Positions 10,413-19,709 of a stretch of 64,000 bases of DNA are shown piece by piece. The notes below the pieces were generated by a model. The model was not told the DNA's origin, did no database searches, and saw only the letters and a program-made list of their open reading frames with translations. The translations under genes were made by a program, and so were the position numbers. Numbering within the stretch: the first letter of the stretch is position 1; each line of letters starts with the position of its first letter. The DNA is from an uncultured Paracoccaceae bacterium. Its GTDB lineage: Bacteria > Pseudomonadota > Alphaproteobacteria > Rhodobacterales > Rhodobacteraceae. Location of the stretch: the NCBI GenBank assembly GCA_937895435.1, contig CALAXT010000055.1, forward strand, positions 25,923 to 89,922, in the 5' to 3' direction.

Positions 10413-10922
10413 ATGGCTGAAAATGGCAATGGGGCAGCCCCGCAAGCCGCGCCACAGGTGAAAATGCAAGTTCTGGCGCAATATGCACGCGACGTGTCAT
10501 TTGAAAACGCAGTGGCGCAAAAGGGCACCCAAGGCGGTGAGGTTCAACCTGAAATCCAGGTTGCCGTCAGCCTCGATGCCCGCAAGCGTCCGACTGACAA
10601 TCAGTATGAGGTGATCACCAAATACAAGGTCACATCCATGAACAAAGCCACCAACGAAACCTTGTTTCTGATGGAACTGGATTACGCTGGGGTTTTTCAT
10701 ATTGAAAACGTGCCCGACGATCAGCTGCACCCGTTTTTGTTGATTGAATGCCCACGCATCCTGTTTCCATTTGCCCGCCGCATAATCTCTGACATGACGC
10801 GTGATGGTGGCTTTCCACCCCTAAATATTGATACCGTCGACTTTGTATCGCTTTATCGTCAAGAGCTGGCACGCCGCGCGCAGGCGCAGCAGGCACAGGA
10901 AACGCCGACAGCAGTATCATAA
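10413..10922 (+). CDS. secB: Protein-export chaperone SecB
   Basis: SecB is a cytoplasmic tetramer that keeps preproteins unfolded for SecA. The product has 169 residues, with VLAQYARDVSFENA near the N-terminus and the conserved PFARRIISDMTRDGGFPPL. Two adjacent ATGs exist (10410 and 10413). The AGGAG at 10402-10406 is only 3 bases from the first but 6 from the second, so 10413 is preferred. The C-terminal Ala/Gln-rich tail is typical of alphaproteobacterial SecB. The gene converges on dnaQ with a 10-bp gap. Confidence 0.97.
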   Translation: MAENGNGAAPQAAPQVKMQVLAQYARDVSFENAVAQKGTQGGEVQPEIQVAVSLDARKRPTDNQYEVITKYKVTSMNKATNETLFLMELDYAGVFHIENVPDDQLHPFLLIECPRILFPFARRIISDMTRDGGFPPLNIDTVDFVSLYRQELARRAQAQQAQETPTAVS

Positions 10923-10932
10923 AAAACCAGAT

Positions 10933-11625
10933 TCAGACTTTGTTCCAAAGAGCCGCCGCGCCCAGCTTTTCTACGAAAGCGTCATGCGCGGCGGCTTCTT
11001 CTTTTGTAATGCGTGGTGCAAGCGGTTTTGGGCGCAGGCCCGGGCGCCATGTACCACTTTGCCCCGCACCCCCGCCCTGCGACGGGCCGTTGCTGACCAG
11101 ACCAAAATCTGGCTGACGGCCACCGATCAATTCCAGATAGACCTCCGCCAGAATTTCACTGTCAAGCAAAGCGCCATGCTTTTCACGGGCAGAATTATCG
11201 ACACCAAAGCGACGGCACAGCGCATCAAGCGACGCGGGCGAACCGGGGAACTTGCGCCGCGCGATCAAAAGCGTGTCAGTGGCGCGGGTCATTGGCAAAA
11301 GCGGCAGTTTGGCCCAGCCCAATTCTGCATTCAAAAACTTCATATCAAAGGCCGCGTTGTGAATAACCAACGGCGCATCAGCCACAAATTCCAAAAAGGC
11401 GGCCCCAACGTGAGCAAAAACCGGTTTGTCACGCAAAAAGTCATCGCCCAAACCATGCACAGCAAAGGCCTCGGCCGGCATAGAGCGTTGGGGATTGATA
11501 TATTGGTGATACGTGCGACCGGTGGGCATGTGATTTAACAGCTCTACCGCGCCAATCTCGACTATCCGGTGCCCTTCAGTCGGTTCAAAACCCGTGGTTT
11601 CTGTATCTAGAACAATCTCACGCAT
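10933..11625 (-). CDS. dnaQ: DNA polymerase III subunit epsilon (proofreading)
   Basis: A 230-residue DEDDh 3'-5' exonuclease. ExoI is present as VLDTETTGFEP, ExoII as VIHNAAFDMKFLN and ExoIII as H234-type REKHGALLDSEILAEVY, so the metal ligands are intact. Epsilon proofreads the replicative polymerase and its C-terminal tail binds alpha. It overlaps coaE by 8 bp in the maf-aroE-coaE-dnaQ unit that leads away from the origin. Confidence 0.96.
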   Translation of the reverse strand: MREIVLDTETTGFEPTEGHRIVEIGAVELLNHMPTGRTYHQYINPQRSMPAEAFAVHGLGDDFLRDKPVFAHVGAAFLEFVADAPLVIHNAAFDMKFLNAELGWAKLPLLPMTRATDTLLIARRKFPGSPASLDALCRRFGVDNSAREKHGALLDSEILAEVYLELIGGRQPDFGLVSNGPSQGGGAGQSGTWRPGLRPKPLAPRITKEEAAAHDAFVEKLGAAALWNKV

Positions 11626-12214
11626 GTTGGGCCTTTCGGATGCGGTCGATCACCGCACGCACTGCTTTTGCAGCACCTTGTGGGCTGTGGGTTTCAATAA
11701 TAAAATCAGCACGCGCACGCTTTGCACAATCAGCCATCTGCTTTGACCTGATGGTTTCAAACAATGCCTCGGTCATGCCGGGCCGGGCCATAACACGGGC
11801 GCGCTGCACATCAGCTGGGGCGCTGACCACCAAATTGGCATCCATCATCGCATCTGTTCCCGTTTCAAACAACAAAGGCACATCAAGTACAATCAGATCG
11901 GCAGCGTGTTCACGATCAATGAACGCCAATCGGTCTGCAGCCACCAACGGATGCACAAGGCGTTCGATCTGCGACAGGGCCGTTGGGTCTGCACGCATCC
12001 AAGCTTTTAATGCCCCACGGTCAATCTGGCCGTCCCGCAACGCATCAGGACAGATTTCGGCCAGCGGCACCACCGCTGCACCGCCCACGCCATAAAGCCT
12101 GTGAACCGCAGCATCGGCATCCCAAACTGGCACACCCTCGGCTGCAAAAAGCGCCGCTGTGGCTGATTTGCCCATACCGATCGACCCGGTCAGCCCCAGC
12201 AAAAACGGCTTCAT
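11618..12214 (-). CDS. coaE: Dephospho-CoA kinase
   Basis: The 198-residue enzyme phosphorylates dephospho-CoA in the last step of coenzyme A synthesis. The P-loop is GLTGSIGMGKS at residues 6-16, followed by DADAAVHRLY, the substrate-binding signature. Length is standard. The ATG at 12214 overlaps the aroE stop by 4 bp and its end overlaps dnaQ by 8 bp, indicating translational coupling. Confidence 0.97.
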   Translation of the reverse strand: MKPFLLGLTGSIGMGKSATAALFAAEGVPVWDADAAVHRLYGVGGAAVVPLAEICPDALRDGQIDRGALKAWMRADPTALSQIERLVHPLVAADRLAFIDREHAADLIVLDVPLLFETGTDAMMDANLVVSAPADVQRARVMARPGMTEALFETIRSKQMADCAKRARADFIIETHSPQGAAKAVRAVIDRIRKAQHA

Positions 12215-13047
12215 CCTGCCAAAACCGCTGCACGCGTCGCCTCATCAATCACGGGGCGTTGGCCAAACCACCGCTCAAAACCTGGGGCACCCTGATGCAG
12301 CAACATGCCCAAACCATCAACAACGGTGCACCCGCGTTCAGCCGCAGCCTGCAAAAATGGCGTCATTAAAGGTGTGTAGACCAGATCATTGACCACGGCA
12401 TCAGGCGACAACCCATCAAGCGGCACGCGAAACTCTGATTTTCCAACCATACCAAGCGACGTGGTGTTGACAACCGTGGCCGCCCCAATCGGCAGTTCAG
12501 AGGCATGGCCCCAATCGTAAACCACAACCCGCGCCCCGAATGAGGCACGCAAAATTTCTGCCCTCTGCCTTGTACGATTTGTCAGACGCACCTCTGGCAC
12601 GCCCAATTCCAACAAAGACGCGATGACAGCCCGCGCCGCGCCGCCTGCACCAAACACCGCCGCTGGCCCCGATTCTGGCTGCCAATCAGGTGCATTTTGC
12701 CGCAAATTGGCCGTAAAGCCGTAACCATCGGTGTTGTCAGCGTGAATTTTGCCATCACTGCGAAAAATTAACGTGTTGGCAGACCCAATCAACGCCGCCC
12801 GATCTGTGACGACATCAGCAAGTTGCAGCACCGTTTCTTTGTGTGGCAATGTCACATTGACGCCCCGAAACCCCGCTTTGGGCAAAGCTTGCAAAACCTG
12901 TGGTAAATCCGCCTGCATCACATCCATAGGAATGTAATATCCGGGCAAACCCATCGTTCGCAGCCAATGACCATGAAGCAGGGGCGAACGACTGTGGGCA
13001 ATGGGTGAACCGATAACGCCGGCCAGTGGTATTTTTTCAGCCGTCAT
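12211..13047 (-). CDS. aroE: Shikimate dehydrogenase
   Basis: A 278-residue NADP-dependent enzyme of the shikimate pathway (3-dehydroshikimate to shikimate). The N-terminal substrate site GSPIAHSRSPLLHG and catalytic Lys in NVTLPHKE are present, as is the NADP loop FGAGGAARAV near residue 130. Starts at ATG 13047, overlapping the maf stop by 4 bp, and lies in the order maf-aroE-coaE-dnaQ known from Caulobacter. Confidence 0.97.
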   Translation of the reverse strand: MTAEKIPLAGVIGSPIAHSRSPLLHGHWLRTMGLPGYYIPMDVMQADLPQVLQALPKAGFRGVNVTLPHKETVLQLADVVTDRAALIGSANTLIFRSDGKIHADNTDGYGFTANLRQNAPDWQPESGPAAVFGAGGAARAVIASLLELGVPEVRLTNRTRQRAEILRASFGARVVVYDWGHASELPIGAATVVNTTSLGMVGKSEFRVPLDGLSPDAVVNDLVYTPLMTPFLQAAAERGCTVVDGLGMLLHQGAPGFERWFGQRPVIDEATRAAVLAG

Positions 13048-13637
13048 GTTTCGATCACCCCCCGCTGGGCAAGATAAGACAAAAGCGGCAGCAGCGGCAA
13101 ACCCAGAACAGCGAAATAATCACCCTTAACTGCCGAAAAAAGCCGCACGCCTTGGTGTTCAAGTTTATAGCACCCAACCGCATCAGCGACGCCCGGCCAA
13201 TTGTCAGACAAATACCTTTCTTGGGCTGCTTTCGACAACGCACGCATGGTCAACCGAACCGTTTCAATATGCCGCCACACAGGTTTCGCGTTTTCATAAA
13301 CCACAACAGCCGAAATCAACATGTGGGTCTGGCCAGACAACGCCGCGATTTGGGCCCGTGCTTGATCAAGAGTGTCACATTTTTCAAAAATCTGACCTTT
13401 CAAATGCAGAATCTGATCACAGCCAATCACCATGGCATCTGGGTGTTTATCGGCAATCTTGCGCGCCTTGAATTCAGCCAAGGCATCCGCAATGTCACGC
13501 GGTGCCGCCTGTTCGGCCTCTAAACTGGCCCGAAGCGCCTGTTCATCTATCCGCGCTGGTATTTGTTCGAATGCAAGACCGGCCCGGCGCAACAGATCAC
13601 CCCGGATGGAAGAGGCTGAACCAAGAATAAGACGCAT
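13044..13637 (-). CDS. maf: Maf family nucleotide pyrophosphatase
   Basis: Start taken as ATG 13637 giving 197 residues beginning MRLILGSASSIRGDLLRRAG; the open frame continues upstream but only this start matches the family. GSxSxxR at the N-terminus and the DQIL and KARxIA segments are Maf signatures. Maf proteins hydrolyse non-canonical or modified NTPs to monophosphates; this one is of the YhdE/YceF class, specificity not decided here. No Shine-Dalgarno is seen; a perfect DnaA box lies 11 bases upstream, so its promoter is inside the origin region. Confidence 0.93.
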   Translation of the reverse strand: MRLILGSASSIRGDLLRRAGLAFEQIPARIDEQALRASLEAEQAAPRDIADALAEFKARKIADKHPDAMVIGCDQILHLKGQIFEKCDTLDQARAQIAALSGQTHMLISAVVVYENAKPVWRHIETVRLTMRALSKAAQERYLSDNWPGVADAVGCYKLEHQGVRLFSAVKGDYFAVLGLPLLPLLSYLAQRGVIET

Positions 13638-13647
13638 GGGCAAACCC

Positions 13648-13656
13648 TGTGGATAA
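13648..13656 (-). promoter_or_regulatory. DnaA box, perfect
   Basis: TGTGGATAA on the plus strand is the complement of the consensus TTATCCACA. It is 11 bases upstream of the maf start codon, at the left edge of the proposed origin. Confidence 0.8.
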
Positions 13657-13757
13657 ACCGGTGGCGTTCCCGGTGTGTTCAATGGCGAAACTGCCACCCT
13701 TTGAAAAAACCCCATCACTCACGCTGGATCAGGGTGGATTGGCGGCGGATTTTCCTG

Positions 13758-13766
13758 TGTGGATCA
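13758..13766 (-). promoter_or_regulatory. DnaA box, one mismatch
   Basis: TGTGGATCA differs from the perfect box complement TGTGGATAA at one base. It is the second box of the origin cluster. Confidence 0.6.
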
Positions 13767-13903
13767 AACATCCCCAAAACCAAATATCCTGCAAACCATG
13801 GGCGATTGAATGAAAAATATCAACAAACTTTGCGTTTCTGATATTTGGTCCAAACTACTGAATTTCTGTCTTTTTTCCTGACCAAAAAAAATTATGCACC
13901 GGT

Positions 13904-13912
13904 TGTGGATAA
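13904..13912 (-). promoter_or_regulatory. DnaA box, perfect
   Basis: TGTGGATAA again, in the centre of the AT-rich intergenic region. A weaker TTATGCACC (7 of 9) precedes it at 13892-13900 on the opposite strand. Confidence 0.8.
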
Positions 13913-13959
13913 AGTTATGCGAACAAAACCGAAGATCAGCAACTGTGGGGATAACCGTT

Positions 13960-13968
13960 TAATCCACA
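13960..13968 (+). promoter_or_regulatory. DnaA box, one mismatch
   Basis: TAATCCACA matches TTATCCACA at 8 of 9 bases. It abuts the next box (13969) in tandem on the same strand. Confidence 0.55.
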
Positions 13969-13977
13969 CTATCCACA
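13969..13977 (+). promoter_or_regulatory. DnaA box, one mismatch
   Basis: CTATCCACA matches at 8 of 9 bases. It is directly adjacent to the previous box and about 8 bases from the TA-rich stretch, a usual arrangement of a box beside a DNA-unwinding element. Confidence 0.6.
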
Positions 13978-14055
13978 GGGCTTACTACATCATCAATCTT
14001 TCTATATATTCTTATATATAAAGAAGAAGGCCCAACCTGCAGGAGCAACCGCCCA

Positions 14056-14499
14056 ATGTCTGATCTTTTGTCAACGCTCTATCCTTGGACAAAATCACTG
14101 CACATTCTTTCAGTGATTTCTTGGATGGCAGGGCTGTTTTATCTGCCACGCCTGTTTGTCTATCATGTCGAAGCAGGCAATCAGGCCATAAATCCTACCT
14201 TTGAAATTATGGAACGTCGTTTGTTGCGGGCCATCATGAACCCAGCAATGATTTCAACTTGGATCTTTGGCTTACTGCTTGTGATGACACCCGGCATTGT
14301 CGACTGGTCAATGATATGGCCTTGGGCCAAGACAATCAGCGTATTGCTCATGACATGGTTTCATATGTGGCTGTCAGCTCGGCGCAAAGGATTTGTGGCT
14401 GGCACAAACACACTGACGGGTCGGCAATATCGCATGATGAATGAAGTTCCGACTGTTTTGTTGGTAATCATTGTTTTGGCGGTTGTCGTGAAGTTCTAG
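14056..14499 (+). CDS. hemJ: Protoporphyrinogen IX oxidase HemJ
   Basis: A 147-residue integral membrane protein with four hydrophobic segments. SLHILSVISWMAGLFYLPRL and the later WLSARR and YRMMNEVP segments match HemJ (formerly UPF0093), the oxygen-dependent penultimate haem-synthesis enzyme of most alphaproteobacteria. The His in SLHIL is the conserved haem or substrate ligand. Start ATG 14056 with AGGAG at 14041-14045. It is the first gene right of the origin, where hemE is usually found in related genomes. Confidence 0.92.
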   Translation: MSDLLSTLYPWTKSLHILSVISWMAGLFYLPRLFVYHVEAGNQAINPTFEIMERRLLRAIMNPAMISTWIFGLLLVMTPGIVDWSMIWPWAKTISVLLMTWFHMWLSARRKGFVAGTNTLTGRQYRMMNEVPTVLLVIIVLAVVVKF

Positions 14500-14539
14500 A
14501 TTTGTTGACTCGGACAAGTATTGAGCGTATCGCCTTTTT

Positions 14540-14561
14540 CCAAGGGGCCGTCCGGCCTTGG
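14540..14561 (+). terminator. Hairpin in the hemJ-rho gap / rho leader
   Basis: CCAAGG pairs with CCTTGG, extended by CC/GG after a two-base bulge, with loop GTCC. TTTCTCCCTTATTT follows. It could terminate hemJ or act as part of the rho leader, since rho commonly regulates its own expression. A TTGACT hexamer at 14505-14510 is the nearest -35-like element but lacks a good -10. Confidence 0.5.
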
Positions 14562-14625
14562 TTTCTCCCTTATTTAAATGTTTGTCTGTGTGCGTTGGCA
14601 CTGACATCGGAGCACCCGCTTTACC

Positions 14626-15897
14626 ATGACTGTTGAACGTCTCGACCTGGCCACCTTGAAAGCCCATACACCTGCCGCCCTACTTGCAATGGCAGAGGAC
14701 CTTGAAATTGAGAACGCGCCCTCAATGCGTAAGGGTGAAATGATGTTCTCAATTCTCAAAGAGCGCGCAGAAGAAGGCTGGGAAATTTCTGGCGACGGCG
14801 TGTTAGAGGTGCTGCAAGACGGTTTTGGCTTTCTTCGTTCACCAGAGGCGAATTATCTATCTGGACCCGATGACATCTATGTTTCACCAGACATCATTCG
14901 CCAGTATTCTCTGCGCACTGGTGACACTATTGAAGGTGTGATGCAGGCACCCCGTGAAAATGAGCGATATTTTTGTCTTACAAAAATGACGCAAATTAAC
15001 TTTACCGACCCTGAGAAGGCACGTCACAAGGTTCACTTTGATAACCTGACACCACTTTATCCAAATGAACGGCTTAAGATGGAGGTCGAAGACCCGACCG
15101 TCAAAGACCGATCAGCCCGGATTATTGATTTGGTAGCCCCACTGGGAAAAGGCCAGCGCGCCTTGATCGTGGCACCGCCGCGTACAGGTAAAACGGTCCT
15201 TTTGCAAAACATCGCCCATTCGATCGCAACCAATCATCCAGAGTGCTATCTGATTGTTTTGCTGATTGATGAACGCCCAGAAGAAGTCACTGACATGCAG
15301 CGATCAGTCAAAGGTGAGGTTGTATCCTCTACCTTTGATGAACCGGCAACACGGCACGTAGCAGTTGCGGAAATGGTGATTGAAAAGGCCAAGCGCCTTG
15401 TTGAACACAAGCGCGATGTTGTGATTTTACTTGATTCGATCACCCGTTTGGGCCGCGCGTTCAACACAGTTGTTCCATCATCAGGCAAGGTTTTGACTGG
15501 CGGTGTTGATGCCAATGCCTTGCAACGTCCGAAGCGGTTTTTTGGCGCAGCCCGTAATATCGAAGAAGGTGGGTCGCTGACAATTATCGCCACGGCGCTG
15601 ATCGACACTGGAAGCCGAATGGATGAAGTCATTTTTGAAGAATTCAAAGGCACAGGTAACAGCGAGATTGTCTTGGATCGGAAAGTGGCAGACAAGCGTG
15701 TCTTCCCAGCCATGGATATTCTGAAATCTGGCACCCGAAAAGAAGATCTGTTGATTGATAAAGCCGATTTGCAGAAAACCTATGTGCTGCGTCGCATTCT
15801 TAACCCAATGGGTACAACAGATGCGATTGAGTTCCTGATTTCCAAATTGAAGCAAACGAAATCAAACGCTGATTTCTTTGACTCAATGAATTCATAA
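14626..15897 (+). CDS. rho: Transcription termination factor Rho
   Basis: A 423-residue hexameric RNA helicase. The N-terminal Rho domain ([20 protein letters not shown]) and RNA-binding cold-shock-like domain ([20 protein letters not shown]) are followed by the ATPase with Walker A PPRTGKT and the Q-loop/R-loop region, ending in [16 protein letters not shown]. Length is normal. It lies between hemJ and mnmE, the conserved origin-proximal order. A 126-bp leader with a hairpin precedes it. Confidence 0.98.
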   Translation: MTVERLDLATLKAHTPAALLAMAEDLEIENAPSMRKGEMMFSILKERAEEGWEISGDGVLEVLQDGFGFLRSPEANYLSGPDDIYVSPDIIRQYSLRTGDTIEGVMQAPRENERYFCLTKMTQINFTDPEKARHKVHFDNLTPLYPNERLKMEVEDPTVKDRSARIIDLVAPLGKGQRALIVAPPRTGKTVLLQNIAHSIATNHPECYLIVLLIDERPEEVTDMQRSVKGEVVSSTFDEPATRHVAVAEMVIEKAKRLVEHKRDVVILLDSITRLGRAFNTVVPSSGKVLTGGVDANALQRPKRFFGAARNIEEGGSLTIIATALIDTGSRMDEVIFEEFKGTGNSEIVLDRKVADKRVFPAMDILKSGTRKEDLLIDKADLQKTYVLRRILNPMGTTDAIEFLISKLKQTKSNADFFDSMNS

Positions 15898-15924
15898 ACC
15901 CTGCTGACGAAAATGAGGATGGGG

Positions 15925-17220
15925 ATGGATACGATCTATGCCCTGGCCTCGGCCCGGGGAAAAGCTGGTGTTGCTGTTGTGCGGTTGTCTGGCCCAGAGG
16001 CTTGGGCGGCAGCAGGGGAATTGATGGGCCGACAGATTGGTGCGGCCCGCCAAACACAATTGTGCACTCTGTCACACGCAGGAACCGTGCTGGATCAGGC
16101 TTTGGTTTTGCCCTTTGCCAAAGGTGCAAGCTTTACTGGTGAACAGGTTGTCGAGCTGCATTTACATGGCAGCACCGCGGTTGTTGCCGCAGTTTTGGTT
16201 GCATTGTCCACCCTGCCCGGCTTACGATTGGCGCAACCTGGTGAATTTACCAGACGCGCCTTGGAAAACGGTTGCTTGGATTTGGCCCAAGTCGAAGGTT
16301 TAGCGGCGCTGATTGATGCAGAAACCGAAGCCCAGCGCAAGCAAGCCTTGCGGGTGCTATCAGGTGCAATTGGGCAGCGGGCCGAGGCATGGCGCAGCCA
16401 ATTGCTACGCGCCGCTGCACTGCTAGAGGCAACCATAGATTTTGCTGATGAAGACGTGCCAGTCGACGTCACCCCAGAAGTTCTTGAACTGATAGCCTCA
16501 GTTCAAGCCGACCTGCATCGAGAAGCAGATGGTACCCGCATAGCCGAGCGAATTCGTGATGGGTTTGAGGTGGCGATTGTCGGTCTGCCCAACGCTGGGA
16601 AATCGACGCTGTTGAATGCGTTGGCTGGACGCGAGGCCGCGATTACATCGGAACACGCCGGAACGACCCGCGATGTTATTGAGGTGCGGATGGATATAGC
16701 GGGTCTGGCCGTCACTTTGCTTGATACAGCCGGTTTGCGTATATCAGACGATGCAGTGGAAACCATTGGCATCAATCGGGCGCTAGAACGGGCCAGTGGT
16801 GCTGATTTACGGGTGTTTCTATCTGATGAGCAGGGTCAGCTGCCATCCGGAATTGTGCCAAGCGGTGACGATCTGGTTGTTCGGGGCAAGGCAGATCTTG
16901 CCGCCCAAAATGGCGGTTTGGCGGTATCGGGTAAAACGGGTCTGGGCATTGCGGCGCTGATTGCGCAGATTTCCACCGTTTTGGAAACCCGTGCCAGCAC
17001 GGCCGCCACCCTGACACATGAGCGTCACCGGATTGCGGTTATGCAGGCAATGGATGCTTTGGCTCTGGCGTGCAATGAGATAGAGATGGGCACAGACCGT
17101 GCCGAACTGGCGGCGCTTTATTTGCGCCAGGCGATCATGGCACTGGAATCCTTGGTGGGGCGAATTGATGTCGAACAGGTTTTGGGTGAAATCTTCGCGC
17201 GATTTTGCATCGGAAAATAG
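15925..17220 (+). CDS. mnmE: tRNA modification GTPase MnmE
   Basis: The MnmE-MnmG complex adds a carboxymethylaminomethyl-type group to U34 of certain tRNAs. Three in-frame ATGs occur (15913, 15919, 15925). GAGGA at 15915-15919 is spaced 5 bases from the third, and [16 protein letters not shown] is the family N-terminus, so 15925 is chosen (431 residues). The G domain has [12 protein letters not shown] and DTAGL, and the C-terminus FCIGK carries the catalytic Cys of the CxGK motif. It is 3 bp from mnmG, its partner. Confidence 0.97.
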   Translation: MDTIYALASARGKAGVAVVRLSGPEAWAAAGELMGRQIGAARQTQLCTLSHAGTVLDQALVLPFAKGASFTGEQVVELHLHGSTAVVAAVLVALSTLPGLRLAQPGEFTRRALENGCLDLAQVEGLAALIDAETEAQRKQALRVLSGAIGQRAEAWRSQLLRAAALLEATIDFADEDVPVDVTPEVLELIASVQADLHREADGTRIAERIRDGFEVAIVGLPNAGKSTLLNALAGREAAITSEHAGTTRDVIEVRMDIAGLAVTLLDTAGLRISDDAVETIGINRALERASGADLRVFLSDEQGQLPSGIVPSGDDLVVRGKADLAAQNGGLAVSGKTGLGIAALIAQISTVLETRASTAATLTHERHRIAVMQAMDALALACNEIEMGTDRAELAALYLRQAIMALESLVGRIDVEQVLGEIFARFCIGK

Positions 17221-17223
17221 GGA

Positions 17224-19098
17224 GTGTTTCACGTGAAACATTTTGACGTTGTGGTGGTTGGTGGTGGCCATGCTGGCGCAGAGGCCGCCCATGCGGCTGC
17301 CCGGCTTGGGGCAAGTGTGGCCCTTGTCACTCTGCGCCGTGACGGGATTGGTACCATGTCTTGTAACCCTGCGATTGGCGGTTTGGGTAAAGGCCATCTG
17401 GTGCGGGAAATTGACGCGCTGGATGGTGTTATGGGGCGCGTGGCTGATGCGGCTGGCATTCAATTTCGATTGTTGAACCGGCGTAAAGGGCCAGCCGTTC
17501 AGGGCCCAAGGGCACAGGCTGACCGCAAACTTTATCGCGAAGCGATGCAGGCTGAAACCGCTGCCCGCCCCGGGCTGAGCGTGATTGAGGCAGAAGTTGC
17601 CGATTTGCAAATGCAAGCGGGTCGGGTGTGTGGCGTGGTGTTGGCTGATGGTGCCCAGATCAATGCTGGCGCGGTTGTTCTGACCTCGGGCACGTTTTTA
17701 CGTGGGGTCATTCACATTGGTGAAGAACAGCGCCCCGGGGGTCGGATGGGTGATGCGCCATCGGTGCGTCTGGCAGAGCGGATGACCGCGCTTGGTCTGC
17801 CGTTGGGGCGGCTGAAAACGGGTACGCCCCCACGGCTGGATGGCCGCACGATTGATTGGGATCAGCTGGAAAAACAGCCAGGTGACGCCGATCCGGTCGT
17901 GTTCTCATTTTTGCACAAAGCACCATTGGTAAGGCAGATCTCATGTGGGATCACACATACCAACGAGGAAACGCACGATATTATTCGGCGCAATCTGGGC
18001 CGGTCCGCGATGTATGGTGGCCATATTGAGGGCGTTGGCCCACGCTATTGTCCATCAATCGAAGATAAGGTTGTGCGTTTCGCCGATAAGGGCGCACATC
18101 AGATTTTTCTTGAACCCGAAGGGCTGGATGATTCGACAGTCTACCCCAATGGCATCTCGACCTCTTTGCCAGTTGATGTTCAAAACGACTACGTTCACTC
18201 GATGAAGGGGTTAGAGCGTGCGGTTATTTTGCAGCCGGGTTATGCCATCGAATATGATTATGTTGACCCCCAAGCCCTGCACCCGACGCTTGAGCTGAAA
18301 TCGGTGCCGGGTCTGTTCTTGGCGGGACAGATAAATGGCACCACAGGCTATGAAGAGGCTGCCGCCCAGGGGTTGGTTGCAGGTTTGAACGCAGCGCGCC
18401 AATGCCGTGATGCCGCCCCGGTGATTTTCAGCCGATCAGAAAGCTATATCGGCGTTATGATTGATGATCTTGTGACGCGTGGCGTATCTGAGCCGTACCG
18501 GATGTTTACATCGCGGGCTGAATTCAGATTGTCGCTGCGTGCGGACAATGCCGATCAGCGTCTGACGCCGATGGGCTTGGCGCTTGGCTGCGTTGGGCCA
18601 GACCGAGAGCGAGCATTTGGCGAAAAGACTGCCGCGCTTGGTGGAGCGACAGTTGCGTTAAAGGCGCTGTCTTTCAGCCCAACCGAAATTGCGGCGTGTG
18701 GCATTCGAATTAACCAAGACGGCGTGCGCCGATCGGGGTTCGATCTGCTGGCCTTTCCTGATGTGACACCCGAACAGTTGGAGGCGTTGGCGCCGCAGCT
18801 TTTGGATATGGCGCCTGATATTCGTGCACAAATTGCGCGTGATGCGCTTTATGCCCCCTATCTTGAACGGCAAAACCAAGAGGTGCGCGCGATGAAGCGC
18901 GATGAGGCGCAGCACTTGCCCTCCGATTTCCCCTATGTCGGATTGCAGGGGCTTTCGAATGAATTGCAGGGCAAGCTGGCCCGTATTCGCCCTGCCACAC
19001 TGGCGCAGGCTGCAAGGATTGACGGCATGACGCCAGCTGCGCTGACACTGATTTTGGCGCGGCTTAAAACAGGTGCTGCGCGGGCGCGGGCACAATGA
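17224..19098 (+). CDS. mnmG: tRNA uridine-5-carboxymethylaminomethyl synthase MnmG
   Basis: A 624-residue FAD- and NADH-binding partner of MnmE. It starts with GTG at 17224 ([20 protein letters not shown]); the FAD loop [10 protein letters not shown] follows at once. A second GTG at 17233 is possible. [20 protein letters not shown] and the C-terminal [12 protein letters not shown] region are MnmG signatures. The first six codons are also a perfect parS palindrome, so ParB binding would sit on the translation start. It overlaps rsmG by 4 bp. Confidence 0.98.
   Translation: MFHVKHFDVVVVGGGHAGAEAAHAAARLGASVALVTLRRDGIGTMSCNPAIGGLGKGHLVREIDALDGVMGRVADAAGIQFRLLNRRKGPAVQGPRAQADRKLYREAMQAETAARPGLSVIEAEVADLQMQAGRVCGVVLADGAQINAGAVVLTSGTFLRGVIHIGEEQRPGGRMGDAPSVRLAERMTALGLPLGRLKTGTPPRLDGRTIDWDQLEKQPGDADPVVFSFLHKAPLVRQISCGITHTNEETHDIIRRNLGRSAMYGGHIEGVGPRYCPSIEDKVVRFADKGAHQIFLEPEGLDDSTVYPNGISTSLPVDVQNDYVHSMKGLERAVILQPGYAIEYDYVDPQALHPTLELKSVPGLFLAGQINGTTGYEEAAAQGLVAGLNAARQCRDAAPVIFSRSESYIGVMIDDLVTRGVSEPYRMFTSRAEFRLSLRADNADQRLTPMGLALGCVGPDRERAFGEKTAALGGATVALKALSFSPTEIAACGIRINQDGVRRSGFDLLAFPDVTPEQLEALAPQLLDMAPDIRAQIARDALYAPYLERQNQEVRAMKRDEAQHLPSDFPYVGLQGLSNELQGKLARIRPATLAQAARIDGMTPAALTLILARLKTGAARARAQ
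17225..17240. other. parS: parS site 1, perfect palindrome
   Basis: TGTTTCACGTGAAACA is the exact 16-bp parS sequence of ParABS systems. It lies in the first codons of mnmG, about 3.3 kb from the proposed origin and 2.5 kb before parA. In this frame it encodes FHVKH. Confidence 0.95.
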
Positions 19099-19709
19099 CA
19101 CCGGCCAGTTTTTTTCCGAATGTTTCACGTGAAACATTGGTGCGACTTGAAGAATATGCAGCGCTATTGGCGAAATGGAACCCTGTAATCAATCTGGTGT
19201 CCAAATCTACCCTGCCTGATGTCTGGCAGCGGCATATGCGCGATTCGGCGCAATTGTGGCCTTTGTGCCCGAAGGGCGCGCGTTTATGGGTGGATATGGG
19301 CAGTGGTGGCGGATTTCCGGGCATTGTTATTGCGATCCTTGCTGCAGAATTAGCACCAGAAATGCGTGTTATTTTGATTGAAAGTGATCAACGCAAGGCC
19401 ACGTTTTTGCGCACAGTCGCGCAAACCTTGGGTCTTGAGCTACGGGTCGAAAGCCAGCGCGCAGAAGATGTGCCACCGCTCGGTGCTGATGTGGTGTCTG
19501 CACGCGCGCTGACAGCGTTGAGTGGTTTGCTGCCACTGGCCCAGCGGCACTTGGCCGAAAATGGTGTGGCGATCTTTCCAAAAGGCCAGTCGGCGGCTCA
19601 AGAACTGACAGACGCGCTTGAACTTTGGCAATTTGCGGTTACAAAAACCCCCAGTGAGACCGATCATCAGGCGGTCGTTCTTCAAATCAGGGATATTGCC
19701 CGTGCCTGA
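19095..19709 (+). CDS. rsmG: 16S rRNA (guanine527-N7)-methyltransferase
   Basis: A 204-residue SAM-dependent methyltransferase (GidB). Motif I is [13 protein letters not shown] near residues 70-82. [21 protein letters not shown] near the N-terminus is typical, and the VSRET part is encoded by the second parS site. It overlaps mnmG by 4 bp and parA by 8 bp, so it belongs to the same unit. Confidence 0.97.
   Translation: MTPASFFPNVSRETLVRLEEYAALLAKWNPVINLVSKSTLPDVWQRHMRDSAQLWPLCPKGARLWVDMGSGGGFPGIVIAILAAELAPEMRVILIESDQRKATFLRTVAQTLGLELRVESQRAEDVPPLGADVVSARALTALSGLLPLAQRHLAENGVAIFPKGQSAAQELTDALELWQFAVTKTPSETDHQAVVLQIRDIARA
19121..19136. other. parS: parS site 2, perfect palindrome
   Basis: The same 16-bp TGTTTCACGTGAAACA occurs inside the rsmG coding region at codons 10-15, in a different frame from site 1, encoding VSRET. 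It is 1.9 kb from site 1 and under 0.6 kb before parA. Confidence 0.95.

Larger units (their letters stand above)
13638..14055. other. oriC: Candidate chromosomal replication origin (oriC)
   Basis: This is a 418-bp gene-free, AT-rich segment between divergent maf and hemJ. It has two perfect DnaA boxes (13648-13656 and 13904-13912), three boxes with 8 of 9 bases (13758, 13960 and 13969), and a weaker TTATGCACC at 13892. A TA-rich stretch of about 45 bases (13985-14028) next to the last boxes could unwind. Long A/T runs occur at 13871-13893. Genes lead away on both sides and parAB/parS lie 3-8 kb to the right. The TA-rich stretch may also serve the hemJ promoter. Confidence 0.85.

Noticed and set aside
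16819..17616. A 265-codon minus-strand frame over mnmE/mnmG
   Set aside because: Shadow of the conserved mnmE-mnmG junction; contains the complement of parS but no protein family signature.
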